A DNA stretch of 43,028 nt, from NCBI RefSeq assembly GCF_001550375.1, contig NZ_LRTR01000835.1, positions 1 through 43,028 of the forward strand, given 5' to 3'. Positions 17,811-25,363 of the stretch are shown here, piece by piece. The stretch is from Streptomyces europaeiscabiei (GTDB lineage: Bacteria; Actinomycetota; Actinomycetes; Streptomycetales; Streptomycetaceae). The position numbers and the translations under genes were made by a program. Positions within the stretch are counted from its first letter, which is position 1. Each line of letters opens with the position of its first letter. Below the pieces are notes generated by a model. It did no database searches, had not been told where the DNA came from, and was given only the letters and a program-made list of their open reading frames with translations.

Positions 17811-19493
17811 TCAGCCCTTGACGGGCTTCAGCGACGTGAGCACAAGGACCGTGCTGCCGTTGCGGTTGCCGAGGGTGGCGTACGGGTTCTCCTCGGTGGG
17901 CCAGCCGGTGAAGCGGGCGTCCGTGTACGCGCCCCACTCGGGGCCGGTGAACAGCGGGACGACGGGCGCGTCCTTGTCGTACAGCTCCTGCAGACCGTTC
18001 ATCTGCTCGCGCTGCGCACTCTCGTCCGTGGCGGCGGCGAAAGCGTCGATGAGCTTGTCGGCCTTCTTGTCGCCGAAGCGGTGGTAGTTCTCCGTGGCCT
18101 GCTTGCCGACCGGCTGCACCATCTTGGTCGACAACACGCCTCGGAAGTACTCGTACGGCGTGGCGCCGTTGTTGCTCCACACGATGCCGGTGTCGAACGT
18201 GCCGGTGTTGTACGAGGACGAGACCGCCGACCAGTCGGGCGTCTTCACGGTGGCGGTGATGCCGACCTTCGCCAGGTCCTGCTTGATGATGTTGGCGACC
18301 GAGATCCAGTCGGAGGAGGCGGAGCCGACGGAGATGTCGAGGGTGAAGTTCTTGCCGTTCTTCAGCTTCCGCTTGCCGCCGCTCTCCTCGTAGCCGGCCG
18401 CGTCGAGGGCCTTGGCCGCCGCGGTGCTGTCGTACTTCGTCCAGGTGCAGGAGGCGGCCAGCGACGTGTCACGCCACTTGTCGTACGTACGGGCCAGGCC
18501 CGTGCAGTCGGCGGGTTCGGCGTAGCCGTTCATCGCGACCTTGGTGATCTGGTCGCGGTCGACGGCCATGCTGAGCGCCTTGCGGACGGCCGGGTCGTTG
18601 AACGGCGCCTTGGTGGTGTTCAGCTGCCAGTTGATCATGGCGCCGGTGGCCGGGAACCAGTAGTGGTTGTGCTTCGTGTCCTTGGCGACGAAGGACTTCT
18701 CGATGTCCGGGATGAACGACTGCGTCCAGTCCACCTCGCCGTTGGTGAAGGCGATGTTGGCGCTGTCGTTGCCGGAGAAGGCGAGCATCTGGATGCCGGC
18801 GATCTGCTGCTTCGCGGGCTGCCAGTAGTCGGGGTTCTTCCGCAGCTCGTACGACTGGCTCTGGAACTTCTCGATCTTGGTGTAAGGGCCGGTGCCGACC
18901 GGGTTCGGGTTGGTGAACTTCGCCGGGTCCTTCACCTTGGACCAGATGTGCTTCGGCAGGATGTAGTGGCCGCTGATCTCGTAGAACGCGGTCGAGAACG
19001 CCTTGTTGAAGGAGAACTTCACCATGTGGGCGTCGACCGCGGTGACCTTGTCGAGGTAGTCGAAGCCGCCGAGCACCTTCTTCTGGAGCTCGAAGGTGTA
19101 GACGACGTCGTCGGCGGTGAGCGCCTGGCCGTCCGACCACTTGACGCCGTCGCGCAGCGTGAAGGTGAGGGACTTGCCGTCCTTGGCCTGCTCCCACTTG
19201 GTGGCCAGCCACGGCGTGTCCTTGGCGTCGGCCATGCTGTGCACCGCCAGCGGCTCGTAGACCGACTGGAGGGTCATGGGGGCGGCCTGCGGGGAGAGCG
19301 GGTTGAAGTTGCGCGTGAACGTCGCCAGATCCTCGCGCGGGATGGTGAGCAGCTGGTTGCCGGAGGTGTCACCGGCGCCGGCGGCGCCCGAGCCACCCGT
19401 ACAGGCAGACAGGACCAGGGCTGCGGCGGCGGTCGCGGTGACCGCTCTCAGGACGGCTCGGGGCCGCCGTGAAGGTATGCGGGAGGGTGCCAT
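17811..19493 (-). CDS. SBP_bac_5 family solute-binding lipoprotein
   Basis: Extracellular receptor of the Opp/Dpp family (family 5), 560 aa. Signal peptide with twin Arg pairs and lipobox LVLSAC, then a Gly/Ala/Ser linker. Family landmarks include TLRDGVKWSDGQALTADDVVYTF (shown here only as its start, TLRDGVKWSDG) and GTGPYTK. Family 5 also contains receptors for oligosaccharides, so a fructooligosaccharide ligand is reasonable given the LacI and two GH32 genes. The ATG at 19493 gives a normal signal peptide. It is the first transport gene of the operon. Confidence 0.92.
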   Translation of the reverse strand: MAPSRIPSRRPRAVLRAVTATAAAALVLSACTGGSGAAGAGDTSGNQLLTIPREDLATFTRNFNPLSPQAAPMTLQSVYEPLAVHSMADAKDTPWLATKWEQAKDGKSLTFTLRDGVKWSDGQALTADDVVYTFELQKKVLGGFDYLDKVTAVDAHMVKFSFNKAFSTAFYEISGHYILPKHIWSKVKDPAKFTNPNPVGTGPYTKIEKFQSQSYELRKNPDYWQPAKQQIAGIQMLAFSGNDSANIAFTNGEVDWTQSFIPDIEKSFVAKDTKHNHYWFPATGAMINWQLNTTKAPFNDPAVRKALSMAVDRDQITKVAMNGYAEPADCTGLARTYDKWRDTSLAASCTWTKYDSTAAAKALDAAGYEESGGKRKLKNGKNFTLDISVGSASSDWISVANIIKQDLAKVGITATVKTPDWSAVSSSYNTGTFDTGIVWSNNGATPYEYFRGVLSTKMVQPVGKQATENYHRFGDKKADKLIDAFAAATDESAQREQMNGLQELYDKDAPVVPLFTGPEWGAYTDARFTGWPTEENPYATLGNRNGSTVLVLTSLKPVKG

Positions 19494-19567
19494 AATGGAG
19501 ACTCTTTTCCTCTCTTCAACACACAGGGCGAAGACGGGATGGGATTCCTCGGCGGACTGATTAGTGG

Positions 19568-20590
19568 TCAGACCGACGAGCGTTCGAGCAGCGGGCAGTC
19601 GATCGTCACCCGATGGGTGTCGAGCGGCTGCCCCGCTGCGAGAGCGGCGAGCATGTCGACGCCTTTGGTACCCATGGCCTCGAAGGGCAGGGCGAGCGTC
19701 GTCAGCTTCGGCCGCAGATAGGCGGCGATGAGTTCCTGGTTGTCGAACCCCACCACGGCCACGTCGTGCGGGATGCGCAGCCCACGTTCCTTGATCGCGT
19801 CGTACGCGCCCATCGCCATCCGGTCGTTTCCGCAGAACAGCGCGGTCGGCCGGTCGCCGGGCGGGCGGTCCAGCAGTTCGCAGGCGGCGGTATAGGCGCT
19901 GTCGGCGGTCGCCCAGCCGGGGACGACGAGGGAGGGGTCGGGGGTGATCCCGCTCTCGCGCAGGGCACGTTCGTACCCTTCGCGCCTGCCGATGGCGGCC
20001 GGGATCGCCGGATCGAGGTTGATGAACCCGATGCGGGTGTGACCGGCGTCCAGGAGCCGACGGGTCGCCTTGTATCCGCCCGACACCTCGTCGGGCAGAA
20101 TGCACGGCAGCTCACCTGCCGAGTCGTAGCAGTTGACGAGCACCGTCGGCACCTCCCGGACAGCTTTCGGGAGCGTGACGGCGCGGTGCCAGGTCGTGGC
20201 GTACAGCAGCCCTTCCACCCGGTGCTCCAGCATCTGGTCGAGCGCGGCGGCCTCCTGGGCGGGGTCGCCCTCGCTCGCGGCGATCAGCAGGAACCTCCGG
20301 TCACCCCAGGCGCGGCTCTGCGCGCCCGTGATCACCTCCCCCGCGAACGGGCCGGTCACGATCTCGGTGATCAGCCCGAACCACCCGCTGCGGTTCGCGG
20401 CCAGCGCCCGCGCCCCGGCGTTGGGCCGGTAACCGAGCTCGTCGATCGCCGCCAGGATCCGCCGACGGGTCTCCTCGGGGATGGCGGCGCCAGGCTTGTC
20501 GTTGAGGACGAAGGAGACGGTGGTCCGCGAGACACCCGCGCGGCGAGCCACATCGCTCATGGTCACGCGCTGCGTCCTGTTCGTGGCCAC
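19568..20590 (-). CDS. LacI-family transcriptional regulator of the fructan operon
   Basis: Predicted sugar-responsive repressor, 340 aa, with a GTG start. The LacI helix-turn-helix and hinge are at residues 10-60 (TMSDVARRAGVSRTTVSFVL, then RPNAGARALA). The rest is the periplasmic-binding-like effector domain. It is the first gene of the minus-strand run and ends 74 bp before the binding-protein gene, so it may repress itself and the operon together. TAACGCGCGTTA at 20648-20659 in its promoter is a good LacI-type operator with the usual central CG. Fructose, sucrose or a phosphorylated derivative is the likely inducer. Confidence 0.92.
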   Translation of the reverse strand: MATNRTQRVTMSDVARRAGVSRTTVSFVLNDKPGAAIPEETRRRILAAIDELGYRPNAGARALAANRSGWFGLITEIVTGPFAGEVITGAQSRAWGDRRFLLIAASEGDPAQEAAALDQMLEHRVEGLLYATTWHRAVTLPKAVREVPTVLVNCYDSAGELPCILPDEVSGGYKATRRLLDAGHTRIGFINLDPAIPAAIGRREGYERALRESGITPDPSLVVPGWATADSAYTAACELLDRPPGDRPTALFCGNDRMAMGAYDAIKERGLRIPHDVAVVGFDNQELIAAYLRPKLTTLALPFEAMGTKGVDMLAALAAGQPLDTHRVTIDCPLLERSSV

Positions 20591-20647
20591 TTCCAGTCCC
20601 TTTCGGTCGGCCGGAGGCGAGACACCGCCACCGGTTTCGCGCTTTAA

Positions 20648-20659
20648 TAACGCGCGTTA
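20648..20659. promoter_or_regulatory. LacI-type operator
   Basis: A perfect 12-bp palindrome TAACGCGCGTTA with a central CG, as in LacI/GalR operators, 16 bp downstream of the -10 of the predicted promoter. It lies between the divergent lacI and fructokinase genes and could control both. I see no second copy before the binding-protein gene. Confidence 0.65.
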
Positions 20660-20675
20660 CTTCCTTGTGGCAGGG

Positions 20676-20705
20676 AAGTTACGTCCGTCTTGATCGGCAT
20701 GTCAA
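20676..20705 (-). promoter_or_regulatory. Predicted promoter of lacI and the fructan operon
   Basis: On the minus strand TTGACA (20700-20705), 18-bp spacer, TAACTT (20676-20681). The operator palindrome follows just after the expected start of transcription. Confidence 0.55.
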
Positions 20706-20787
20706 TACCTGCGCAAGGGCTGCATCAGGCCATCGATCCCGATGCCCTTCGCACCCGGACTCTTCCTGAGAGAGGCAGACAGTCACC

Positions 20788-21135
20788 ATGGCCCGACCCC
20801 AGGCCCCCGTCAGCATCACCGTCCTCGGCGAGTGCGTCGCCGACGCCTTCACCGACCCCGCCCGGTCCAGCTCCGACGAGCTCTCGCTGCGGGCCCTGCC
20901 CGGCGGCGGCCCCGCCAACACCGCTGTCGCTCTCGCCCGGCTCGGCACCTCCACCCGCTTCCTCGGGCGCTTCTCCACGGATGTCTTCGGCACCCTCTTC
21001 CGTGCCCGCCTCAGCGCCTCCGGCGTCGACCTGACCGGCAGCATGACCGCCCCCGAGCCCGGCACCCTCGCCGTCGCCGACCTCGACGAGACCGGCCAGG
21101 CCGCCGAGGTGGAACAGCTCCTGCCGCATGCCTGA
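20788..21135 (+). pseudogene. Truncated PfkB-family fructokinase (N-terminal third only)
   Basis: Divergent from lacI. The protein starts ITVLGECVADAFTDP and keeps the PfkB N-terminal signature GGGPANTAVALARLG, then FLGRFSTDVFGTLFRARL. The match ends at about residue 106 (AVADLDETGQA); nine unrelated residues and a stop follow. The family is normally about 300 aa, and the C-terminal GAGD catalytic block is absent, so it cannot phosphorylate fructose. The intact gene would have fed fructose released by the GH32 enzymes into glycolysis. The break at about 21105 lies some 290 bp before the first arm repeat of module 2. Confidence 0.85.
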
Positions 21136-21632
21136 ACGTGGCATGTCCGTTCCCGCAGACAGGACTGCGCAGGGACCGCTCTGCGCCTCGCCGTACTCGC
21201 CGCGCGAGCGGAGGTGACCCATCTGAGACGCGTCGTCGAAGCCGCCGGCTGTCACACCGACAGCGACGGGACATCGGAACATGCTCAGCTGTCGGCGGTC
21301 CGCACCTGAGCCGCTGGACGTGACCCTCTTCGACCGCCCCAACGTCCTGACCACACGGACCACGGGGCACCACACGAGAGGACCGGGTGATCGCTCAGGG
21401 CAGTTTCCTCTCGGGGCAGTTCCTGGCTCCCACCACGACCTACATTCCCGCGCGCCGCAAACCCGGACGACCATCACATCGAACGCCTCGACCCACACGC
21501 GCCGACCGGAGCGCAGACCCGTCGACACCGCCGTGCTCGTTACCAGCGGCCTCAACATGGCCTCAATCCATGGCACTACCGCAGCACGACCCGCCAGAAC
21601 AGGTCTCACCAGCTACCCACCAGCGCGCATAC
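21136..21632. other. Gene-free stretch with arm-type direct repeats
   Basis: There is no intact gene. At about 21165-21310 a plus-strand frame reads like the tail of a lost protein (VTHLRRVVEAAGCHTDSDGT, stop at 21308-21310), with no assignable family. At 21398-21409 and 21414-21424 the direct repeats GGGCAGTTTCCT and GGGCAGTTCCT begin 16 bp apart; the same pair precedes cores 3 and 4. Confidence 0.5.
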
Positions 21633-22060
21633 GTGCAGGTCAGGCGCCTACCAGCTGACGCAGACCGAACCGGCCCCACACTCACGAGCAGCGGATTCAG
21701 TCCGTTCAGGAAAAGTTGACGCTCCGACAGCCAGAAATGATTGTTTCCGCAGGTCAGGGGCCTACTTAGGTGGGGCGGGTGGGACTCGAACCCACGGCCG
21801 ACGGATTATGAGTCCTTTGAGGATCTTGGCGGTCCTTGCCGATCAGGGCCGATTCAAGGCGTTCTTGCAGGTCAGGTGTGTGCGCCTGCGTCGGCCTTGA
21901 ACGATCCTTGTCGATTGATTCCTGTCCTTGCGGTCCCTCCGTGGTCCCTACCGCTCCTTGAGGGCCTGCCTGATAGGGAATCCCGGACGTCGTTCCCGCT
22001 CAGCCGACACCGTCGAACCTTGGCGCAGCGGATTCCCCTTCCAGCGCACAGTGCGGCGCG
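21633..22060. repeat. Attachment-like module, copy 2
   Basis: Left arm 21633-21770 (138 bp), core 21771-21815, right arm 21816 to about 22060. The core reads on the minus strand as an anticodon arm with loop CTCATAA (anticodon CAU), a 5-bp T stem GTGGG/CCCAC with loop TTCGAGT, and acceptor strand CCGCCCC plus A; no 5' tRNA half is attached. The right arm has GGTCCCT repeats at about 21930-21950 and GCAGCGGATT 210 bp after the core. Confidence 0.85.
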
Positions 22061-22089
22061 CCGGACGACGAAGGGGCTCGGGCGGGCTC

Positions 22090-22117
22090 GGGGCCAGGCG
22101 GACGTCCGCCTGGCCCC
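22090..22117. terminator. Perfect 28-bp palindrome
   Basis: GGGGCCAGGCGGAC followed directly by its reverse complement. It lies 18 bp beyond the stop of the minus-strand remnant at 22136-22210 and probably ended that gene's transcription. Confidence 0.5.
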
Positions 22118-22135
22118 CGCACCTCCGCCGTACTG

Positions 22136-22210
22136 CTACACGGCGAGCCAGACCACCTGGTCCGGCGCCAGCAGGCGACCTTCGACCGGGCCGGGTGGCA
22201 GCGCCTCGCC
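22136..22210 (-). pseudogene. C-terminal remnant of an unidentified protein
   Basis: About 24 codons reading GEALPPGPVEGRLLAPDQVV and then WLAV and a TAG stop, with a hairpin directly after it. The ending resembles the last strand of many glycoside hydrolases (hydrophobic L-P-x-V-V-W-L), but the fragment is too short to name. Upstream it breaks at the inverted repeat 22211-22253. Confidence 0.3.
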
Positions 22211-22253
22211 GTCGGCATGAGGTCCGGACGCCTGGTCCGGGCCTCATGCCGAC
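22211..22253. repeat. 19-bp inverted repeat
   Basis: GTCGGCATGAGGTCCGGAC and, after 5 nt, a right arm complementary at 18 of 19 positions. It abuts the remnant above and may be a terminator for plus-strand transcription or a scar. Confidence 0.45.
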
Positions 22254-22898
22254 GATCGGTTCAAGCCGCATGTGTCTCATTCGCGGGGATTGAGGCCCTA
22301 CGTCGATTCCGCCGCAGCCAGCTACCGCTACACCGGCGACCAGCCCTGACACCAAACCGCCACACAGCACGACGGGGGCTCTGGCCAGTATGGCCGGGCC
22401 CCCTTCGCCCTCCTGCCTCTCGACCGCAGGCCTGCAGCACCGACTCGCCCCCCTCGGACACCTCGGCGGCCGACTCGACGAGTTGCCCCTCGAAGACGTC
22501 ACCGACGCCCGCTCCTTCGCCGCCAGGGTCGCCGTAACGCGACCGCCCTTGGGCGACAGACAGAGTGAAATCCTGTCCGTGATTCCTGCGACCGGGCCCG
22601 GCCCTCGCCACCGCCCTGAACGACCCCGACGGTGCCTGTAGTTGCGCCCTTCTGACTACTTCTCACCTGCCCGGTTGCCGCCGGGTTCCTGGACCTGCCC
22701 AGCCTGTAACCCCAAGGGCCTCCTCACCGGCGTCTGGGCCATGCCCGCACACGGGACGCTGGGGGCGAAGCAACGCGGTTCGCGTCAGTTCAACCCGATT
22801 GGTCCATTCCAAGCCGTGATTTCGTTACCTCCCCTCTTTGACCCCGGTTGGGTGCGGCAGCGGCGGCCGAGGGGCGCCGCCCTAAGGGAAGGCAGCCA
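22254..22898. other. Gene-free upstream region of the secreted-peptide operon
   Basis: Holds a short plus-strand frame tail (YVDSAAASYRYTGDQP, then stop near 22350) followed by a terminator-like hairpin at 22374-22403 (GGGGGC to GGCCCCC), and another coding-like scrap at about 22440-22540 (LGGRLDELPLEDVTDA). These look like debris of lost genes. I see no convincing promoter before 22899. Confidence 0.35.
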
Positions 22899-23261
22899 AT
22901 GAAGGGGATTCTCCGGACGGCATTTGTCGTGGCGTCCGTTGTGGGCGCCGCGGTGTTCGGCGGAGTCGCGTCGGCCGACGAGGGCGACACGTTCCAGCGC
23001 GATTCCACCAACATCTCGACGTCGAACAACCTGGACCACAACTGTGGCCAGGTCCGCTACGGATTCTGCAACCAGACCAACACCTTCAACCCCGTGGTGC
23101 TTTTGAGCATCCGCGATCTGCTGCTGGGCAGTGGCGATGACGGTGACACCGGCAGTTCCGGCAGCAGCGGTTCCTCGGGCTCTTCGGGCAGCAGCGGTTC
23201 CTCGGGTTCCTCGGGCAGCAGCGGTTCCTCGGGCAGCAGCGGCGCATCGTCCGCCGGCTGA
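22899..23261 (+). CDS. Small secreted two-cysteine protein with Ser-Ser-Gly repeat tail
   Basis: Predicted Sec-exported protein of 120 aa. Residues 1-26 are a signal peptide (MKGILRTAFVVASVVG, cleavage after GVASA). The mature core has two cysteines seven residues apart (C-GQVRYGF-C), enough for one disulfide, then a hydrophobic stretch (NPVVLLSIRDLLLG). From about residue 86 there are about ten Ser-Ser-Gly units. It is followed by a DUF5819-like gene and an HTTM gene, the pattern in which Bacillus SdpC is followed or preceded by SdpA and SdpB. I therefore propose a precursor of a secreted peptide. The mature sequence does not obviously match SDP, so function is inferred. Confidence 0.75.
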   Translation: MKGILRTAFVVASVVGAAVFGGVASADEGDTFQRDSTNISTSNNLDHNCGQVRYGFCNQTNTFNPVVLLSIRDLLLGSGDDGDTGSSGSSGSSGSSGSSGSSGSSGSSGSSGSSGASSAG

Positions 23262-23335
23262 CCACCACAGGGGCGGCAGCCCGCCCATGACGACGTAACG
23301 GAATCCGGACCCGGCGAACAACGGAGCGCAAGCGA

Positions 23336-24010
23336 ATGACGGGCTCTCAGAGCAACTCTTCCCGGGTCCGGTCCGGACCGGCCACGGCGGTATTGGTCTC
23401 CGCCGCCGTGATCATGTTGGGGGCCGTGGCCTGGCACGTAGCGGCGGTGTTCCTTGCGCTCGCGCCGGAGAACGGGATCTCGCAGACGTACAAAGAACAG
23501 ATCGACGCATATTCCAGACCCACATTCGCCAGGGACTGGAAACTGTTCGCTCCCAACCCCCTCCAGGAGAACACCGCGGTCTGGGCACGCGTCGAGTCGG
23601 AGTCTCCCGACGGCCGCCGCCGGGTGAGCAATTGGGTCGACCTCACCGGGCAGGACATCGCGGCTATCAGAGGCAACCCCGTGCCGAGCCACGCGCATCA
23701 GAACCTGCTCCGCCGCGCCTGGGATTTCTACGCGAAGACGCACGACCTGCGCGACGGTCGCCGCGTGGACCGGCGCGGTGACCTGTCGGAGCAGTACCTG
23801 AAGCGGATCGCGCTCCAGCGCCTCGGCCGCGGGGACAGCGGCGGCACTCAAACCGTCGCCATCCAGTTCCGGCAGCAGGTGACACCGGTGCAACCACCCC
23901 ATTGGGACACGCGCGACGCGGGCACCGGTTTCATGGTCCGCGCGGCGGCTCCCGGGACGCAGCCCTGGTGGCCGGTGAGGGAACACGACTACGAAGGGCT
24001 GGGGCTGTGA
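23336..24010 (+). CDS. DUF5819-like membrane-anchored protein (SdpA-like role proposed)
   Basis: A 224-aa protein with one N-terminal membrane span (TAVLVSAAVIMLGAVAWHVA) and an outer domain containing the signature FARDWKLFAPNPL, which I associate with DUF5819 and which also recalls the W-x-F-F/A-x-P motif of SdpA proteins. The remainder is polar, with WVDLTG and a C-terminal WPVREHDYEG. Its stop overlaps the HTTM gene start (GTGA), so the two are made together. In Bacillus, SdpA works with SdpB to mature the exported toxin SdpC. Transfer of that role to this gene is inference from order and motif. Confidence 0.7.
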   Translation: MTGSQSNSSRVRSGPATAVLVSAAVIMLGAVAWHVAAVFLALAPENGISQTYKEQIDAYSRPTFARDWKLFAPNPLQENTAVWARVESESPDGRRRVSNWVDLTGQDIAAIRGNPVPSHAHQNLLRRAWDFYAKTHDLRDGRRVDRRGDLSEQYLKRIALQRLGRGDSGGTQTVAIQFRQQVTPVQPPHWDTRDAGTGFMVRAAAPGTQPWWPVREHDYEGLGL

Positions 24011-25206
24011 CCAAGCGCCTCACCGATCTCACCACACGTATGACCGTCCTCCTCGACCTCGCCACCCGGGCACGATTTCCCTACCAGGCCGCCACGGTCC
24101 GCATCGGCTTCTCTCTCGTCTTCGCGGCCTTCCTCGTCCGCGAATGGCCCCACCGCCGGACTCTCTACGGCGACCACAGCCCCTGGTCGCAGGAGATGGC
24201 TCTGCGCGTCATCGGCGAGGACCAGGCCTTCACCGCACTGGCCTGGTGGCCGGGCCACTGGTGGTTCGAGACCGTCTACCACGGCACCCTCCTGGCGGCA
24301 CTGTTGCTCATGGCCGGCTGGCGCACCCGTGCCATGTCGGCGCTCTTCATGGTCGGCGTGCTGTCCCTGGAGTTCCGCGCCCCCTACCTGGGGGACGGCG
24401 GTGACAGCGTCTTCATCAGCATGGCGGTCTATCTCGTCCTCATCCGCTGCGGCGAGGTCTGGTCACTGGACGCACGCCGTCGGCGCACAGGTGCGGATGA
24501 CCGGTCCGGTCCGTTGCTGTGGCAGCTGACGGGCGTACTGCTGGGACTGGTGCTCGGTCTCCCCGACTTCGGATGGGCGGGGCTGCTCTGGGCACTGTGG
24601 GCCGGATGCGGTCTGCGGTTCGCGGCCGACCGCTGGTTCCCCCAACACGAGGCCCGGACCGTGCTGGACGGTCTCGCGGCCATGCTGCACAACCTCGGAA
24701 TGCTCGTCATCGCGGTGCAGGTCTGCCTCATCTACGCCACCGCCGGCTGGTACAAGATCCAGGGTTCGCGCTGGCAGGAGGGCAGCGCGCTGCACTACGC
24801 GCTGCACCTGGACCACTTCCGGCCCTGGCCCATGCTGTCCGATCTGCTGGCGGCCGGGATGATTCCGGTTGTCCTCCTCGCCTACGCGACAGTCGTGGTC
24901 CAGGTCGCCTTCCCCTTCACACTCGCCTCCCGGAAGATCAAGAACACCCTGCTCGCAGTGATGATGGCCGAGCACGCCGGCATCGCGGTTGTCCTCGGGC
25001 TGCCATTCCTGTCCGCGGCGATGATTGTCTGCGACACCCTGTTCCTGCCGACCGCGCTGTTGCTCTGGATCGACGCCCGTCTCAGCCGCAGAGGTCTTCG
25101 ATCCGGGGGCGGCAGGAAGGTCCCGGCGGCCGTTCCCTCCATCCCTGAGGGCAGAAGGCCCGAGCCCGCGAAGGCACCGGCACCGTCCGGCGCGACCCGG
25201 CCCTGA
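24007..25206 (+). CDS. HTTM domain membrane protein (SdpB / gamma-carboxylase-like)
   Basis: A 399-aa polytopic protein of the HTTM family, homologous to the membrane part of vitamin K-dependent gamma-carboxylase. It opens with DLATRARFPYQAATVRIGFS, has about nine hydrophobic segments, and carries the family's ATAGWYKIQGSRWQEGSALH block (about residues 246-265), with LHLDHFRPWP after it. GTG start coupled to the preceding gene. Bacillus SdpB, required to mature SdpC, belongs to this family. The C-terminal 45 residues are a Pro/Ala/Arg tail. A perfect hairpin terminator follows 17 bp after the stop, closing a three-gene unit. Confidence 0.85.
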   Translation: MTKRLTDLTTRMTVLLDLATRARFPYQAATVRIGFSLVFAAFLVREWPHRRTLYGDHSPWSQEMALRVIGEDQAFTALAWWPGHWWFETVYHGTLLAALLLMAGWRTRAMSALFMVGVLSLEFRAPYLGDGGDSVFISMAVYLVLIRCGEVWSLDARRRRTGADDRSGPLLWQLTGVLLGLVLGLPDFGWAGLLWALWAGCGLRFAADRWFPQHEARTVLDGLAAMLHNLGMLVIAVQVCLIYATAGWYKIQGSRWQEGSALHYALHLDHFRPWPMLSDLLAAGMIPVVLLAYATVVVQVAFPFTLASRKIKNTLLAVMMAEHAGIAVVLGLPFLSAAMIVCDTLFLPTALLLWIDARLSRRGLRSGGGRKVPAAVPSIPEGRRPEPAKAPAPSGATRP

Positions 25207-25222
25207 CACGGAACCATAGGCT

Positions 25223-25252
25223 GCCGCCGTTCCCGTGTCCGGGAACGGCGGC
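25223..25252 (+). terminator. Terminator of the secreted-peptide / HTTM operon
   Basis: GCCGCCGTTCCC, 6-nt loop, GGGAACGGCGGC. A perfect 12-bp stem directly after the HTTM stop. From here to the ISL3 end at 25364 there is no gene. Confidence 0.8.
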
Positions 25253-25363
25253 ACGTACGTGTCCCGCCCAGGGAGGGACCCCATATGACCCTTGTGCCAA
25301 TCGTCCGACGCGTGCCCACTCGGTAACGGGGACGGGTGAAGTTGTCGGCGTTCGCTTCAAAGT

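Noticed and set aside
23336..25206. Vitamin K-type gamma-carboxylation of the secreted protein
   Set aside because: HTTM proteins share only the membrane core with the carboxylase, and the small protein has no Glu-rich Gla-like region.
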